Positions 44,762 through 52,649 of a stretch of DNA of 64,000 bases are shown piece by piece. A program made the position numbers and the translations under genes. How positions within the stretch are numbered: position 1 is the stretch's first letter; every line of letters begins with the position of its first letter. The stretch is from Anammoximicrobium sp964645045 (lineage in GTDB: Bacteria > Planctomycetota > Planctomycetia > Pirellulales > Pirellulaceae), in the NCBI GenBank assembly GCA_964645045.1, contig CAZXYZ010000019.1, positions 1 to 64,000 of the forward strand. Direction: 5' to 3'. The notes below the pieces were generated by a model. It was not told the origin of the DNA and made no database searches. It saw only the letters and a program-made list of their open reading frames with translations.

Positions 44762-45658
44762 TCAGGCCTTCGCCGTTCCCTTCAGGATGCCGGCGTGTGG
44801 GGTGACCCGGTCGATATTCGGTTTCACGTCGGCCTGCACGCTGCCCAGCGCCCAGGCTAGTCCGCCCATGACGATCGGCTGCAGCGGCTTGCCTTCCCAG
44901 ACGTCTTCGCGGTGGGCCAGCGAGGTGAAGAACACGCGTCCCTGGCCCTGCATCCGCGCCCAGGTCGACGGGAACGGAGGCCGCTGGTAGCACTCGCCTT
45001 GCATGCCTTGGGTTTCTTGCACCAGGATGACGTGCAGGTCCTTGGCAAAGTTCTTCATCGCATACCATTCTTCCAGCAAGTCGAACGATTCGCCGATCCC
45101 TTCGACGCCGGGGAAGTGGGGCGATGTGACGCGCATCGTGGCTTTCTGTTGCGGCCCGTGCGCGATGAATTGGGCTCCCAGCATGGCGAGGAACGGGTCC
45201 ACCTCGGCGACGTTTTCGTAAGCGGGCCCGGGCTTGGCCCAACTGTTGCAGGTGGAGTGCAAGCCGACGAAGCCTTTGCCGGCCTCGACGGCCGCGAGAA
45301 ACCGTTGCTTGCCCTCGGCGGTCATCGGCGGTTCGTTTTGCGGGTTCGGCTGCGTCAGGTCGCCGTTGGTGTAAAACACGAACGCATCGTACTGGCCGAG
45401 ATCGCCGTCGAACACGCGGCCGTCTTTGGTGCAAGTGACTTCGATGCCGGCCTGCCGGCCCAGTTCGGCCAGGATCCGTTCCGAGTGGCTCAGCTGGTCG
45501 CCTTTGCGCACTACCACCGAGTGGTAAAAACCGACATTGCGCGTGAAATACAGGACGCGTTGCTGCTTGCCGTCCGCAGCCGGCGCCCAATGCCAGGGAA
45601 AGGTGGCAGCGCCCAACACAGCGGCGCTGGTGGCTTTCAGCATGTCACGACGTTTCAT
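44762..45658 (-). CDS. Tat-exported ThuA-domain protein
   Basis: The protein has 298 residues; GAGGAG precedes the ATG at 45658. The leader is Tat-like (MKRRDMLKATSAAVLGAATF). The ThuA/trehalose-utilisation fold, a flavodoxin-like amidotransferase relative, shows RVLYFTRNVGFYHS, YDAFVFYTNGDL, GKGFVGLHSTCNSW and ending VFFTSLAHREDVWEGK. Members are linked to sugar and keto-sugar metabolism but no catalytic role is settled. The export signal places it outside the cytoplasm, like the oxidoreductases elsewhere in this window. Confidence 0.88.
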   Translation of the reverse strand: MKRRDMLKATSAAVLGAATFPWHWAPAADGKQQRVLYFTRNVGFYHSVVVRKGDQLSHSERILAELGRQAGIEVTCTKDGRVFDGDLGQYDAFVFYTNGDLTQPNPQNEPPMTAEGKQRFLAAVEAGKGFVGLHSTCNSWAKPGPAYENVAEVDPFLAMLGAQFIAHGPQQKATMRVTSPHFPGVEGIGESFDLLEEWYAMKNFAKDLHVILVQETQGMQGECYQRPPFPSTWARMQGQGRVFFTSLAHREDVWEGKPLQPIVMGGLAWALGSVQADVKPNIDRVTPHAGILKGTAKA

Positions 45659-46017
45659 GGGAGTGCTCCTCGAGGTGTCATGGTTCGCAAGAAAGGGAAC
45701 GGCAGAAACGGATCTACCCATCGTAACCCGAAGCGTCAGCGAGGAATTCCGCATGTGTCGAGACACCCTCGCTGACGCTTCGAGTTACGCTGTTTCCGCC
45801 ACTCGACCAAAGTATACTTGCCCGTCGCAGCCGATGCCATCCAGCGATTCCGCAACCCTTGAATTGTTCAGCGGTTAACTGCCCAGTTTGATTGGGCTTC
45901 CGGCCGGTCGCCTTCGCCGGAGCAATTTCGCCTTCGAGAATTCATTTGGTCGCCGCTCCGAATCTCATCGGTTATATTATATCAGAATACTTGACATCCA
46001 GAAAGGTTACTCACCTG
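45659..46017. other. Divergent intergenic region with a palindrome
   Basis: It contains the palindrome at 45722-45789 and, near 45973-45996, an AT-rich TATATTATAT followed by TTGACA. These could belong to the promoter of the sigma-54 regulator gene, but spacing does not fit a clean sigma-70 pair. No gene is seen. Confidence 0.45.
45722..45789. repeat. 23-bp-arm palindrome
   Basis: CGTAACCCGAAGCGTCAGCG (arm 45722-45744) pairs with 45767-45789 with one mismatch across 23 nt. The loop is 22 nt. It lies between the ThuA gene and the start of the regulator. Confidence 0.8.
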
Positions 46018-47604
46018 ATGGATCGGGACGAGCGGCTCAACACGGTTTCCGACATGACACGCGATCAATTCGACGGACAGGCAACGGCCATTGGCGAGCA
46101 GTACCAAGCCCTGCTGGCTGCTTCGGAATCCATCGTCGCGCACCGCGATATGTCCGCGCTGTTCCAGGAGTTGGCCGGCCGGCTCCACCACGTGGTACGT
46201 TTCGATGGCCTCGCCCTGGTCCTGCACGAGGCAGCGAGCAACACCATGCGTCTGCACGTGCTGGATGCCTCCGAACCCACTCCGCACCTACCCACGCTGG
46301 TTTTTCCTGTTGAAGACGATCCGGCGGGGTTGGTGTGGCAGGACCAGCAACCGCTGATCACCTCCAGCGTGACCGAGCTAGGGCGCTGGCCGGGGTTCCT
46401 GGAACGAGTGCAGCCGTACGGCGTCCAGAGCTTCTGCTGGCTTCCGCTGACCACCGCCCGGCGGCGGTTGGGCACGCTCGTGTTCACGAGCAGGCAGCCG
46501 TCCGCCTACGCTGCGGCGGACGTAGGCTTCCTGCAGATTGTTGCGAATCAGGTGGCCGTGGCCGTCGATAACGCCTTGGCCTTCCAGGAGATCGCCGCTC
46601 TGAAGGAGCAGCTCTCCAAGGAGAAGACCTACCTGGAGGACGAAGCTCGCACGGAGCACAACTTCGACGAGATTGTCGGCGAGAGTGCCGCCTTGCGCCG
46701 GGTGCTCAAGCAGGTCGAGACCGTCGCCCCGACCGGCTCGACGGTGCTCGTTCGCGGCGAAACGGGCACGGGCAAGGAACTCATCGCCCGAGCCTTGCAC
46801 GACCTGAGCCCGCGCCGCGAACGCACCTTTGTCAAACTCAACTGTGCGGCCATCCCCACGGGGCTCTTGGAGAGCGAACTGTTCGGCCACGAGAAGGGGG
46901 CCTTCACCGGCGCGATCAGCCAGAAGATCGGCCGGTTCGAGTTGGCGCACAAGGGCACGCTGTTTCTCGACGAAGTCGGCGACATCCCGCCCGAGTTGCA
47001 ACCCAAACTGCTCCGCGTGCTGCAGGAACAGGAGTTCGAGCGTCTGGGCAGCACCAAAACCATCTGCGTGGACGTCCGCCTGGTAGCGGCCACCAACCGC
47101 GACCTGGCGGCGATGGTCGCCGAGGGCCGCTTCCGCAGTGACCTTTACTACCGCCTGAACGTATTCCCGCTGGTGCTGCCGCCCCTGCGCGAGCGCCGCG
47201 ACGACATCCCGCCGCTGGTCCGCCATTTTACCCAGCGGTTCGCCCGTCGCATGGGCCGGCGGATCCAGACCATCCCGTCCGCGGTCATGGAGGCCCTGGT
47301 TCATTACCCCTGGCCGGGCAACATCCGGGAGTTGCAAAACATCATCGAACGCGCGGTCATCCTCTCGCCCGGCTCGTCGCTTCAGATTCCGCTGGGCGAC
47401 TTGCCGCCGGCGGCCACGCAAGCCCCGGTGTCAACTGCCGCGGCCGTCACGTTGGCCGACGCCGAGCGGGAGCATATCCTCGGCGTCCTCCGCGAGACGA
47501 ACTGGGTGGTGGGCGGGCCCCAGGGGGCTGCGGCTAGTCTGGGGATGAAGCGTTCGACCTTGCTGTGGAAAATGAAGAAGCTCGGCATCTCTCGACCCGA
47601 GTAG
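46018..47604 (+). CDS. Sigma-54-dependent transcriptional activator with GAF domain
   Basis: The protein has 528 residues. The start at 46018 is chosen because upstream translation is not protein-like. Residues of about 40-190 form a GAF sensor domain (HHVVRFDGLALVLHEAASN). The AAA+ domain has Walker A GETGTGKE near residue 247, the sigma-54 contact loop GAFTGA near 294, Walker B LFLDEVGD, and the arginine-finger region. The C-terminal Fis-type helix-turn-helix is LGMKRSTLLWKMKKLGI. The layout matches FhlA/NorR-type activators; the ligand is unknown. It probably controls the downstream plus-strand block and the sigma-54-like promoter at 47708-47723. Confidence 0.93.
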   Translation: MDRDERLNTVSDMTRDQFDGQATAIGEQYQALLAASESIVAHRDMSALFQELAGRLHHVVRFDGLALVLHEAASNTMRLHVLDASEPTPHLPTLVFPVEDDPAGLVWQDQQPLITSSVTELGRWPGFLERVQPYGVQSFCWLPLTTARRRLGTLVFTSRQPSAYAAADVGFLQIVANQVAVAVDNALAFQEIAALKEQLSKEKTYLEDEARTEHNFDEIVGESAALRRVLKQVETVAPTGSTVLVRGETGTGKELIARALHDLSPRRERTFVKLNCAAIPTGLLESELFGHEKGAFTGAISQKIGRFELAHKGTLFLDEVGDIPPELQPKLLRVLQEQEFERLGSTKTICVDVRLVAATNRDLAAMVAEGRFRSDLYYRLNVFPLVLPPLRERRDDIPPLVRHFTQRFARRMGRRIQTIPSAVMEALVHYPWPGNIRELQNIIERAVILSPGSSLQIPLGDLPPAATQAPVSTAAAVTLADAEREHILGVLRETNWVVGGPQGAAASLGMKRSTLLWKMKKLGISRPE

Positions 47605-47707
47605 CGCCCGCCCCCTGGCGCCGACGCCCGCCCGCTGGCGCGCCAGCGTCGACACTCGCTCTCAGTCGTACCGACCGCCTCGTCCCGTCCGATGCGCAAG
47701 TCTCCGT

Positions 47708-47723
47708 CGGCAATTGCCTTGCG
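47708..47723 (+). promoter_or_regulatory. Possible sigma-54 promoter
   Basis: The sequence CGGCAATTGCCTTGCG has GG and GC dinucleotides separated by exactly 10 nt, and TTGC in the -12 element. The -24 element is CGGCA instead of the consensus TGGCA. It lies about 80 nt before the small membrane protein gene and just after a sigma-54 activator gene. Confidence 0.35.
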
Positions 47724-47802
47724 ACACAAAATGCCGAAGCGGACGCCTTCGGCACGTTCCTTGCTTTACCGCTGTACCGGTCAGGACGGGAGCAAGGGAA
47801 CG

Positions 47803-48252
47803 ATGAACTCAACAGTAGTTACTGCAATGGCTGCGGCATTCGGTTCCATGCTGGGCGCCGCGGCTTCCGTTGTTACGACTTGGATCACGCAGCGCACACA
47901 GACCATTCGCGCCAATTCGGAATGGACGCTTCGCGAGCGCGAGTCTCTGTATAGGGAGTTCATCACGGAGGCTTCGCGTCTGGCCATTGATGCACTGGCC
48001 CATTCCCTGGAACGGCCGGATCAGATCATGGCTCTGTACGGGATTCTGAGTCGCATTCGACTCCTGTCCGGGGAACAGGTGGTACGTCAGGGCGAAGCCT
48101 GTTGTCGTCGGATCATCGAGTTGTATGGCCGGCCCAATCTAACGACAGATGAGATCCGCGCAGTGGCCGTGTCCGAAGATCTCGATCGTCTCGACCCACT
48201 CAAGGAGTTCAGTACCGCTTGTCGGAACGAATTATTGGCAAGGCCTTGGTGA
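47803..48252 (+). CDS. Small membrane-anchored hypothetical protein
   Basis: The protein has 149 residues; AAGGGA precedes the ATG at 47803. One N-terminal membrane segment (VVTAMAAAFGSMLGAAASVVTTWI) is followed by a soluble helical domain rich in charged residues (SEWTLRERESLYREFITEASRLAID). I do not recognise a family with a known function. It lies between the sigma-54 activator and the STAS gene, downstream of a candidate sigma-54 promoter. Confidence 0.7.
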   Translation: MNSTVVTAMAAAFGSMLGAAASVVTTWITQRTQTIRANSEWTLRERESLYREFITEASRLAIDALAHSLERPDQIMALYGILSRIRLLSGEQVVRQGEACCRRIIELYGRPNLTTDEIRAVAVSEDLDRLDPLKEFSTACRNELLARPW

Positions 48253-48286
48253 TCTGGCACCTCACGGCGAACTGGGAGGGTAAGCA

Positions 48287-48592
48287 ATGTTACGAATCAC
48301 AGTCCACGACAAACCGCAGACCCTCACATTCCAGCTTGAAGGGCGGCTGGCCGGGCCATGGCTGCCGGAACTGGAGCGGTGCTGGCAAAGCACCCTGGCC
48401 CATCAGCGGAAGCGAATCCTCCGCGTTGACCTTACGGGAGTGACTTTCATCGACGACGCGGCAAAGTCATGTCTGTGGGCCATGTACCGCGAGGGGGCCG
48501 AATTCGTTGCCGCCGACTGTATGACGAAAGCCATCCTGGCTGAGCTCACCCGCTCGTCTCTTCCCGAGGCCAGCGAACTCACGGCGACCTAA
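48287..48592 (+). CDS. STAS-domain protein (anti-sigma-factor-antagonist-like)
   Basis: The protein has 101 residues with GGGAGG 6 nt upstream. It covers one STAS domain: TLTFQLEGRLAGPW, then VDLTGVTFIDDAAKSCLWAM, and an ending EFVAADCMTKAILAEL. In SpoIIAA-type antagonists the region after the Asp reads DSSG with a phosphorylatable serine; here it is DDAA. Such a change could make the protein insensitive to kinase control or signal something else. It shares the block with a stand-alone HATPase at 51991. Confidence 0.85.
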   Translation: MLRITVHDKPQTLTFQLEGRLAGPWLPELERCWQSTLAHQRKRILRVDLTGVTFIDDAAKSCLWAMYREGAEFVAADCMTKAILAELTRSSLPEASELTAT

Positions 48593-48641
48593 CCCCGAGA
48601 ATTACAGCACGATCTGACATAGGAGAAAGAGGAGTCTAGCC

Positions 48642-50246
48642 ATGACGACGATAGCCAGTACCGATTCTCAAGACTCTCACGCTTCGACCGGAGCCACGCC
48701 CGCTCCTGCCAACGAGGAGGTCACACGAGTGCCGAACGTCACGCCGGCTGCCGCGGCCGATCCGCCCGCGCACCTCGACGCACCTGCCGCGCCGTCGGAC
48801 AGTTCGCTTCCCGTCACCCAGCCTCAACCGCCTGTCGCCACGCCGCCGGTGCATCGCTACCGCAAGTGGTCCCTGCTGGCCGGAATCGTGGCCGCGCTGG
48901 TGGCCGGCGGTTACTTCCTGGCCCCGTGGGTAGAAACGGCACTGAACACGGTGAGTACCGAGGACGCCTACGTCAACGGTCAGGCGACCTTTGTGGCTCC
49001 GCGGGTATCCGGCCAGGTGCTAAAGGTGCTCGTCAAAGACAACAACCGCGTGAAGAAGGGGGATTTGCTCGTCCAACTCGACAAGGAACCTTTCCAGGTG
49101 CAAGTGGCGCTCAAGCGCGCCGCCGTCCGGATGGCGGAGGCGGACCTGGCGGCGGCCGAGTCCAAAGCCCGCGGCCTGGAGGCCCAACTCGGCGCCCAAC
49201 GCTGGAAACTCCAGAACGCTTCGGAGCAGGTCGATGCCCAGGTCGCCCTCTTGCGGTCCCAGGTGGCCGCCCTGCGGAGTCACGAGGCCACTCTCGACCG
49301 AACCCGGGCCGATTTCAAGCGCGCCCAGGCGTTGCTGTCGTCGGCTGCCATGAGCCGTGAGGAATGCGACCTGCGCGAGCAGCAGGTGCGGGTCGCGGCG
49401 GCCTCCCTCGCCCAGGCGCAGGAGGCGATCGCCCAGACGCGGGTCTCTCTCGGACTGGCACCCCAACCGGAACAGGGCAAGGAACTCACCGACGTGCCGC
49501 CGGACCTGAACCAGACCTTCTCCGCAGTCCGCATGGGCGTGGCCGACTGCATGCAGACGATGACCCAGCTTGGTTTGCCGCTGGGATCCATCGACATGAC
49601 ACCTAACCAGGCCCTCGAAGAATCTCGCCGGCTCGACAAGGCAGGGAACTTTGAGCAGATCGCGGAGGATCTGGTCCCCAAGGTGCCTTTCGTGCTCCAG
49701 GCCAAGGTCGGACTCGAACAGGCGCGGCACGACCTGGAGTTGGCCGAGCTGAACCTCCGCTATTGCGACATCACGAGCGAGATCGACGGCGTGGTGACGG
49801 GCAAGAACGTCAACCCCGGCAACAACGTCCAGGCGGGGCAAAGCCTGATGGCCGTCCGCTCGCTCACCGAGATCTGGATCGACGCGAATTTCAAGGAGAC
49901 GCAACTGGCCGACCTGCGGATCGGCCAACGGGTGCGGTGCGAGGTTGACATGTACGGCAGCCACAAGGAGTTCGAGGGCCGGATCAGCGGCTTCACGATG
50001 GGGACCGGTCAGACGCTCTCCCTGCTGCCGGCGCAGAACGCCACCGGCAACTTCGTCAAGATCGTCCAGCGGCTGCCGGTCAAGGTCGAGCTAGTCGACT
50101 ACGACCCGGACGAGACGCCGCTGTTCGTCGGCCTGTCGGTGGAGCCATTCGTGTACTACAAGGAGCCGCCCACGGGACCACATGCGGGGGAGATCCTGCA
50201 ACCGTGGGGGGCCCTCCCAAAGAGAACTGCAGCGACTCAGCCATGA
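48642..50246 (+). CDS. HlyD/EmrA-type membrane fusion protein
   Basis: The protein has 534 residues, with AGGAGAAAGAGGAG upstream. After a Thr/Pro/Ala-rich cytoplasmic tail, one membrane helix spans about 76-98 (LLAGIVAALVAGGYFLAPW). The periplasmic part follows with VSTEDAYVNGQATFVAPRVSGQVLKVLV, a biotinyl-lipoyl-like domain, a long coiled-coil (about 145-330; LKRAAVRMAEADLAAAESKA), and the second lipoyl half (CDITSEIDGVVTGKNVNPG). It partners the MFS pump encoded 52 nt downstream to move compounds across the envelope, in the EmrAB manner. Confidence 0.92.
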   Translation: MTTIASTDSQDSHASTGATPAPANEEVTRVPNVTPAAAADPPAHLDAPAAPSDSSLPVTQPQPPVATPPVHRYRKWSLLAGIVAALVAGGYFLAPWVETALNTVSTEDAYVNGQATFVAPRVSGQVLKVLVKDNNRVKKGDLLVQLDKEPFQVQVALKRAAVRMAEADLAAAESKARGLEAQLGAQRWKLQNASEQVDAQVALLRSQVAALRSHEATLDRTRADFKRAQALLSSAAMSREECDLREQQVRVAAASLAQAQEAIAQTRVSLGLAPQPEQGKELTDVPPDLNQTFSAVRMGVADCMQTMTQLGLPLGSIDMTPNQALEESRRLDKAGNFEQIAEDLVPKVPFVLQAKVGLEQARHDLELAELNLRYCDITSEIDGVVTGKNVNPGNNVQAGQSLMAVRSLTEIWIDANFKETQLADLRIGQRVRCEVDMYGSHKEFEGRISGFTMGTGQTLSLLPAQNATGNFVKIVQRLPVKVELVDYDPDETPLFVGLSVEPFVYYKEPPTGPHAGEILQPWGALPKRTAATQP

Positions 50247-50298
50247 CATGAAGGAATTGCCCTCTCCCCGAGGGAGAAAGGGCCTAGGAGGATAGATC

Positions 50299-51909
50299 AT
50301 GAGCAGCATAGCACTGAACCCCACCACGGTCAGCCGACCAGCGGTCAATCCCTGGTTCATTGCCGGCATCGTCGTTCTGCCCACGTTCATGGAGATCTTG
50401 GACACCACGGTCGCGAACGTGGCCCTGCGATATATGGCCGGCGGACTATCCTGCGCCCAGAGCGACGCCGAGTGGATCATCACCAGCTACCTGGCCGCCA
50501 ACGCCATCGTCCTGCCGATCACCGGCTGGCTGTCGGCCCACCTTGGCCGCCGCAACTATTTCCTCTTGTCGGTCGCCATCTTTACGCTCTCCTCGGCAAT
50601 GTGCGGCTTCGCCACCAGCCTGGGGCAGATGATCCTGTTCCGCGTGATCCAGGGGCTGTCCGGCGGCGGGCTCCAACCGTGCAGCCAGGGGATCCTGATG
50701 GACAGCTTCCCGCCCGAGAAGCAGGGCACGGCGATGACGCTGTTCGGGCTGGCTGCCATCATCGCGCCGGTCGTCGGGCCGACGCTGGGCGGCTGGCTCT
50801 GCGTCGATTACAACTGGCGGTGGATCTTCCTGATTAACGTCCCGATGGGTCTCGTGGCACTGATCGGTGCCTTCGGCGCGGTCGAGGATCCCGAATACCT
50901 CAAGCAAGAGAGGGCCGGGTTCCGCGGCAAGCCGCTGAATTTCGATACCATCGGCCTGAGCTTGCTGGTGCTGGTCATGTGCTCCTGGGAGATCATGCTC
51001 AGCAAAGGCCGGGAATGGGACTGGCTGGGCGACCCGTTCGGGCGACTGCAGACGCTCTTGGTCGTGTTCGTGGTCGGACTGATCTTGCTGATCATTCGGG
51101 AGCTGCGGACCTCCCACCCGATCATCGACTTCCGGGTTCTCGGCGAGCGGAATTTCGCCGTCTGCTGCGTCATCTTCTTCTTAGCCTTCGCCGTAATCTA
51201 CTGCGCAAGCATGGCGCTGCCGTCGATGCTCCAGGCACTGTTCGGCTACGACGCCCTTGTCTCTGGGCTGGCGATGTCCCCCTCCGGCGTCTCCTCGATG
51301 ATCGCGATGGTGATCGCCGGCATCCTGATCGGCCGGCAGTTTGATGCCCGGTGGATGATCGCGGCCGGCCTGATGTTCATGGCCGCCGGCAACTACTGGA
51401 TGGTGCGATTGAACCTCCAGGTCAGCTTTTGGCACGTGATTGGGCCGCGGATGGTACTGACCTTGGGCCTGGGACTGATCTTCGCCCCGGCCAGCGTGGC
51501 CGCGTACAAGTACATTCCGGTGCATCTGCGCGGGGCGGCGGTCGGACTGTTCAGCCTGCTCCGCACCGAAGGGGGCAGCGTCGGCACCTCGCTGAGCCAG
51601 ACCATCCAGGAACCGCGCCAGCAATTTCACCTGTCCCGCCTGGGCGAGAACCTGGGCTCGCTGAATCCCCAGGTCCACTCGTTTCTGGAGCAAACCCGAG
51701 AGTACTTCCTACAGTGGACCGGCGACCCGGTCCGGTCGCAGCAGTTGGCGGTCCAGACGCTCGACAGCCTCCGCCAGCAGCAGGCCGCGTCGCTCGCCTT
51801 CTTCGATATCTTCTGGGTGTGCGCCGTCCTGTCGGCGGCGCTCATCCCCCTGGTATTGCTGATGAAGCGCTCGGTGGCCGAGAAGGGCGAGCACGTCTCG
51901 GCGCACTAG
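50299..51909 (+). CDS. DHA2-type MFS efflux transporter (EmrB/QacA family)
   Basis: The protein has 536 residues; AGGAGG precedes the ATG at 50299. About 14 membrane helices are seen, from FMEILDTTVANVALRYMAGGL (motif with the family LDxTVxNVA sequence) to FFDIFWVCAVLSAALIPLVLL. The conserved GWLSAHLGRRNYF loop and ASSLxx-like VIQGLSGGGLQPCSQGI match DHA2 pumps. It exports drugs or toxic compounds using the proton gradient, with the HlyD-like protein as periplasmic adaptor. The substrate is unknown. Confidence 0.94.
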   Translation: MSSIALNPTTVSRPAVNPWFIAGIVVLPTFMEILDTTVANVALRYMAGGLSCAQSDAEWIITSYLAANAIVLPITGWLSAHLGRRNYFLLSVAIFTLSSAMCGFATSLGQMILFRVIQGLSGGGLQPCSQGILMDSFPPEKQGTAMTLFGLAAIIAPVVGPTLGGWLCVDYNWRWIFLINVPMGLVALIGAFGAVEDPEYLKQERAGFRGKPLNFDTIGLSLLVLVMCSWEIMLSKGREWDWLGDPFGRLQTLLVVFVVGLILLIIRELRTSHPIIDFRVLGERNFAVCCVIFFLAFAVIYCASMALPSMLQALFGYDALVSGLAMSPSGVSSMIAMVIAGILIGRQFDARWMIAAGLMFMAAGNYWMVRLNLQVSFWHVIGPRMVLTLGLGLIFAPASVAAYKYIPVHLRGAAVGLFSLLRTEGGSVGTSLSQTIQEPRQQFHLSRLGENLGSLNPQVHSFLEQTREYFLQWTGDPVRSQQLAVQTLDSLRQQQAASLAFFDIFWVCAVLSAALIPLVLLMKRSVAEKGEHVSAH

Positions 51910-51990
51910 ACCGTTCCGATAACACAACCCCGGCCTCAAGCCACGATAAACCAATTACGAAGCCCGCCAGTGCGGGGAGAGGAGAGGGAC

Positions 51991-52590
51991 ATGACTCACG
52001 AAACTCAAAACGTCGCGTGTCGGCACGCGATTGCGGCGCGGACAGCGCTGGGCGTCTTTCGGCACCAACAAGCGGAAGCGGGCTTGGATTGGAGCAGCTT
52101 CGACACGGCGGTGGGACACCTCGACCATGCCATCGAAGAACAACGGAGTCTAGTCCGCAAGCTTCAGCCCGCCCTGATTGCAGCGGTCGGTTTTCCAGCG
52201 GCGATAGCCTACTCGCTGGAGGAAATCCAAGCCGCAGATGGTCCCGACATGGAGGTCTGCCACCAGGACATTGACGCAGAGGAGATTCCTCCAGAGTGGA
52301 AACGAGCGGCCGTCCGCATCACGCGAGAATTGCTTGCCAACGCATGCCGCCACAGCAAGGAGGAACGGTTATTCCTGGAATTGAGCTTGGATGGCGACGT
52401 CCTCCGTATGCACGTCCGGGATTGGGGGGCCGGGTTCCAACCCGACGGGAAAGCACCCGAACGCTCTGGACTGAGCGGGACTCGCGGACCACTGGAGCTG
52501 ATCGGAGGCACGGCGACCATCGACCGCGAACCGGGCAAAGGGACGTGTGTCAACGTGGAAATTCCGCTCGTGCAGCAAGGGGATGCATAA
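51991..52590 (+). CDS. Stand-alone HATPase (histidine-kinase-like ATPase) protein
   Basis: The protein has 199 residues from the ATG at 51991 (GAGGAGAGG upstream). The C-terminal half is an ATP-binding domain of GHKL type: N-box ITRELLANACRHSKEER, G1-like VRDWGAGF, and a G2-like region LELIGGTATIDREPGKGTCVNVEIP. The N-terminal half is helical and has no clear dimerisation His motif or membrane part. It could be a histidine kinase missing its sensor, or an anti-sigma-type serine kinase working with the STAS protein in the block. Which one cannot be told from sequence. Confidence 0.82.
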   Translation: MTHETQNVACRHAIAARTALGVFRHQQAEAGLDWSSFDTAVGHLDHAIEEQRSLVRKLQPALIAAVGFPAAIAYSLEEIQAADGPDMEVCHQDIDAEEIPPEWKRAAVRITRELLANACRHSKEERLFLELSLDGDVLRMHVRDWGAGFQPDGKAPERSGLSGTRGPLELIGGTATIDREPGKGTCVNVEIPLVQQGDA

Positions 52591-52649
52591 CTCGTCCTCG
52601 ACGAGCACGCGAACCAGTCTATCCACCGTCCCAGAAGAGGAGCAGCATT

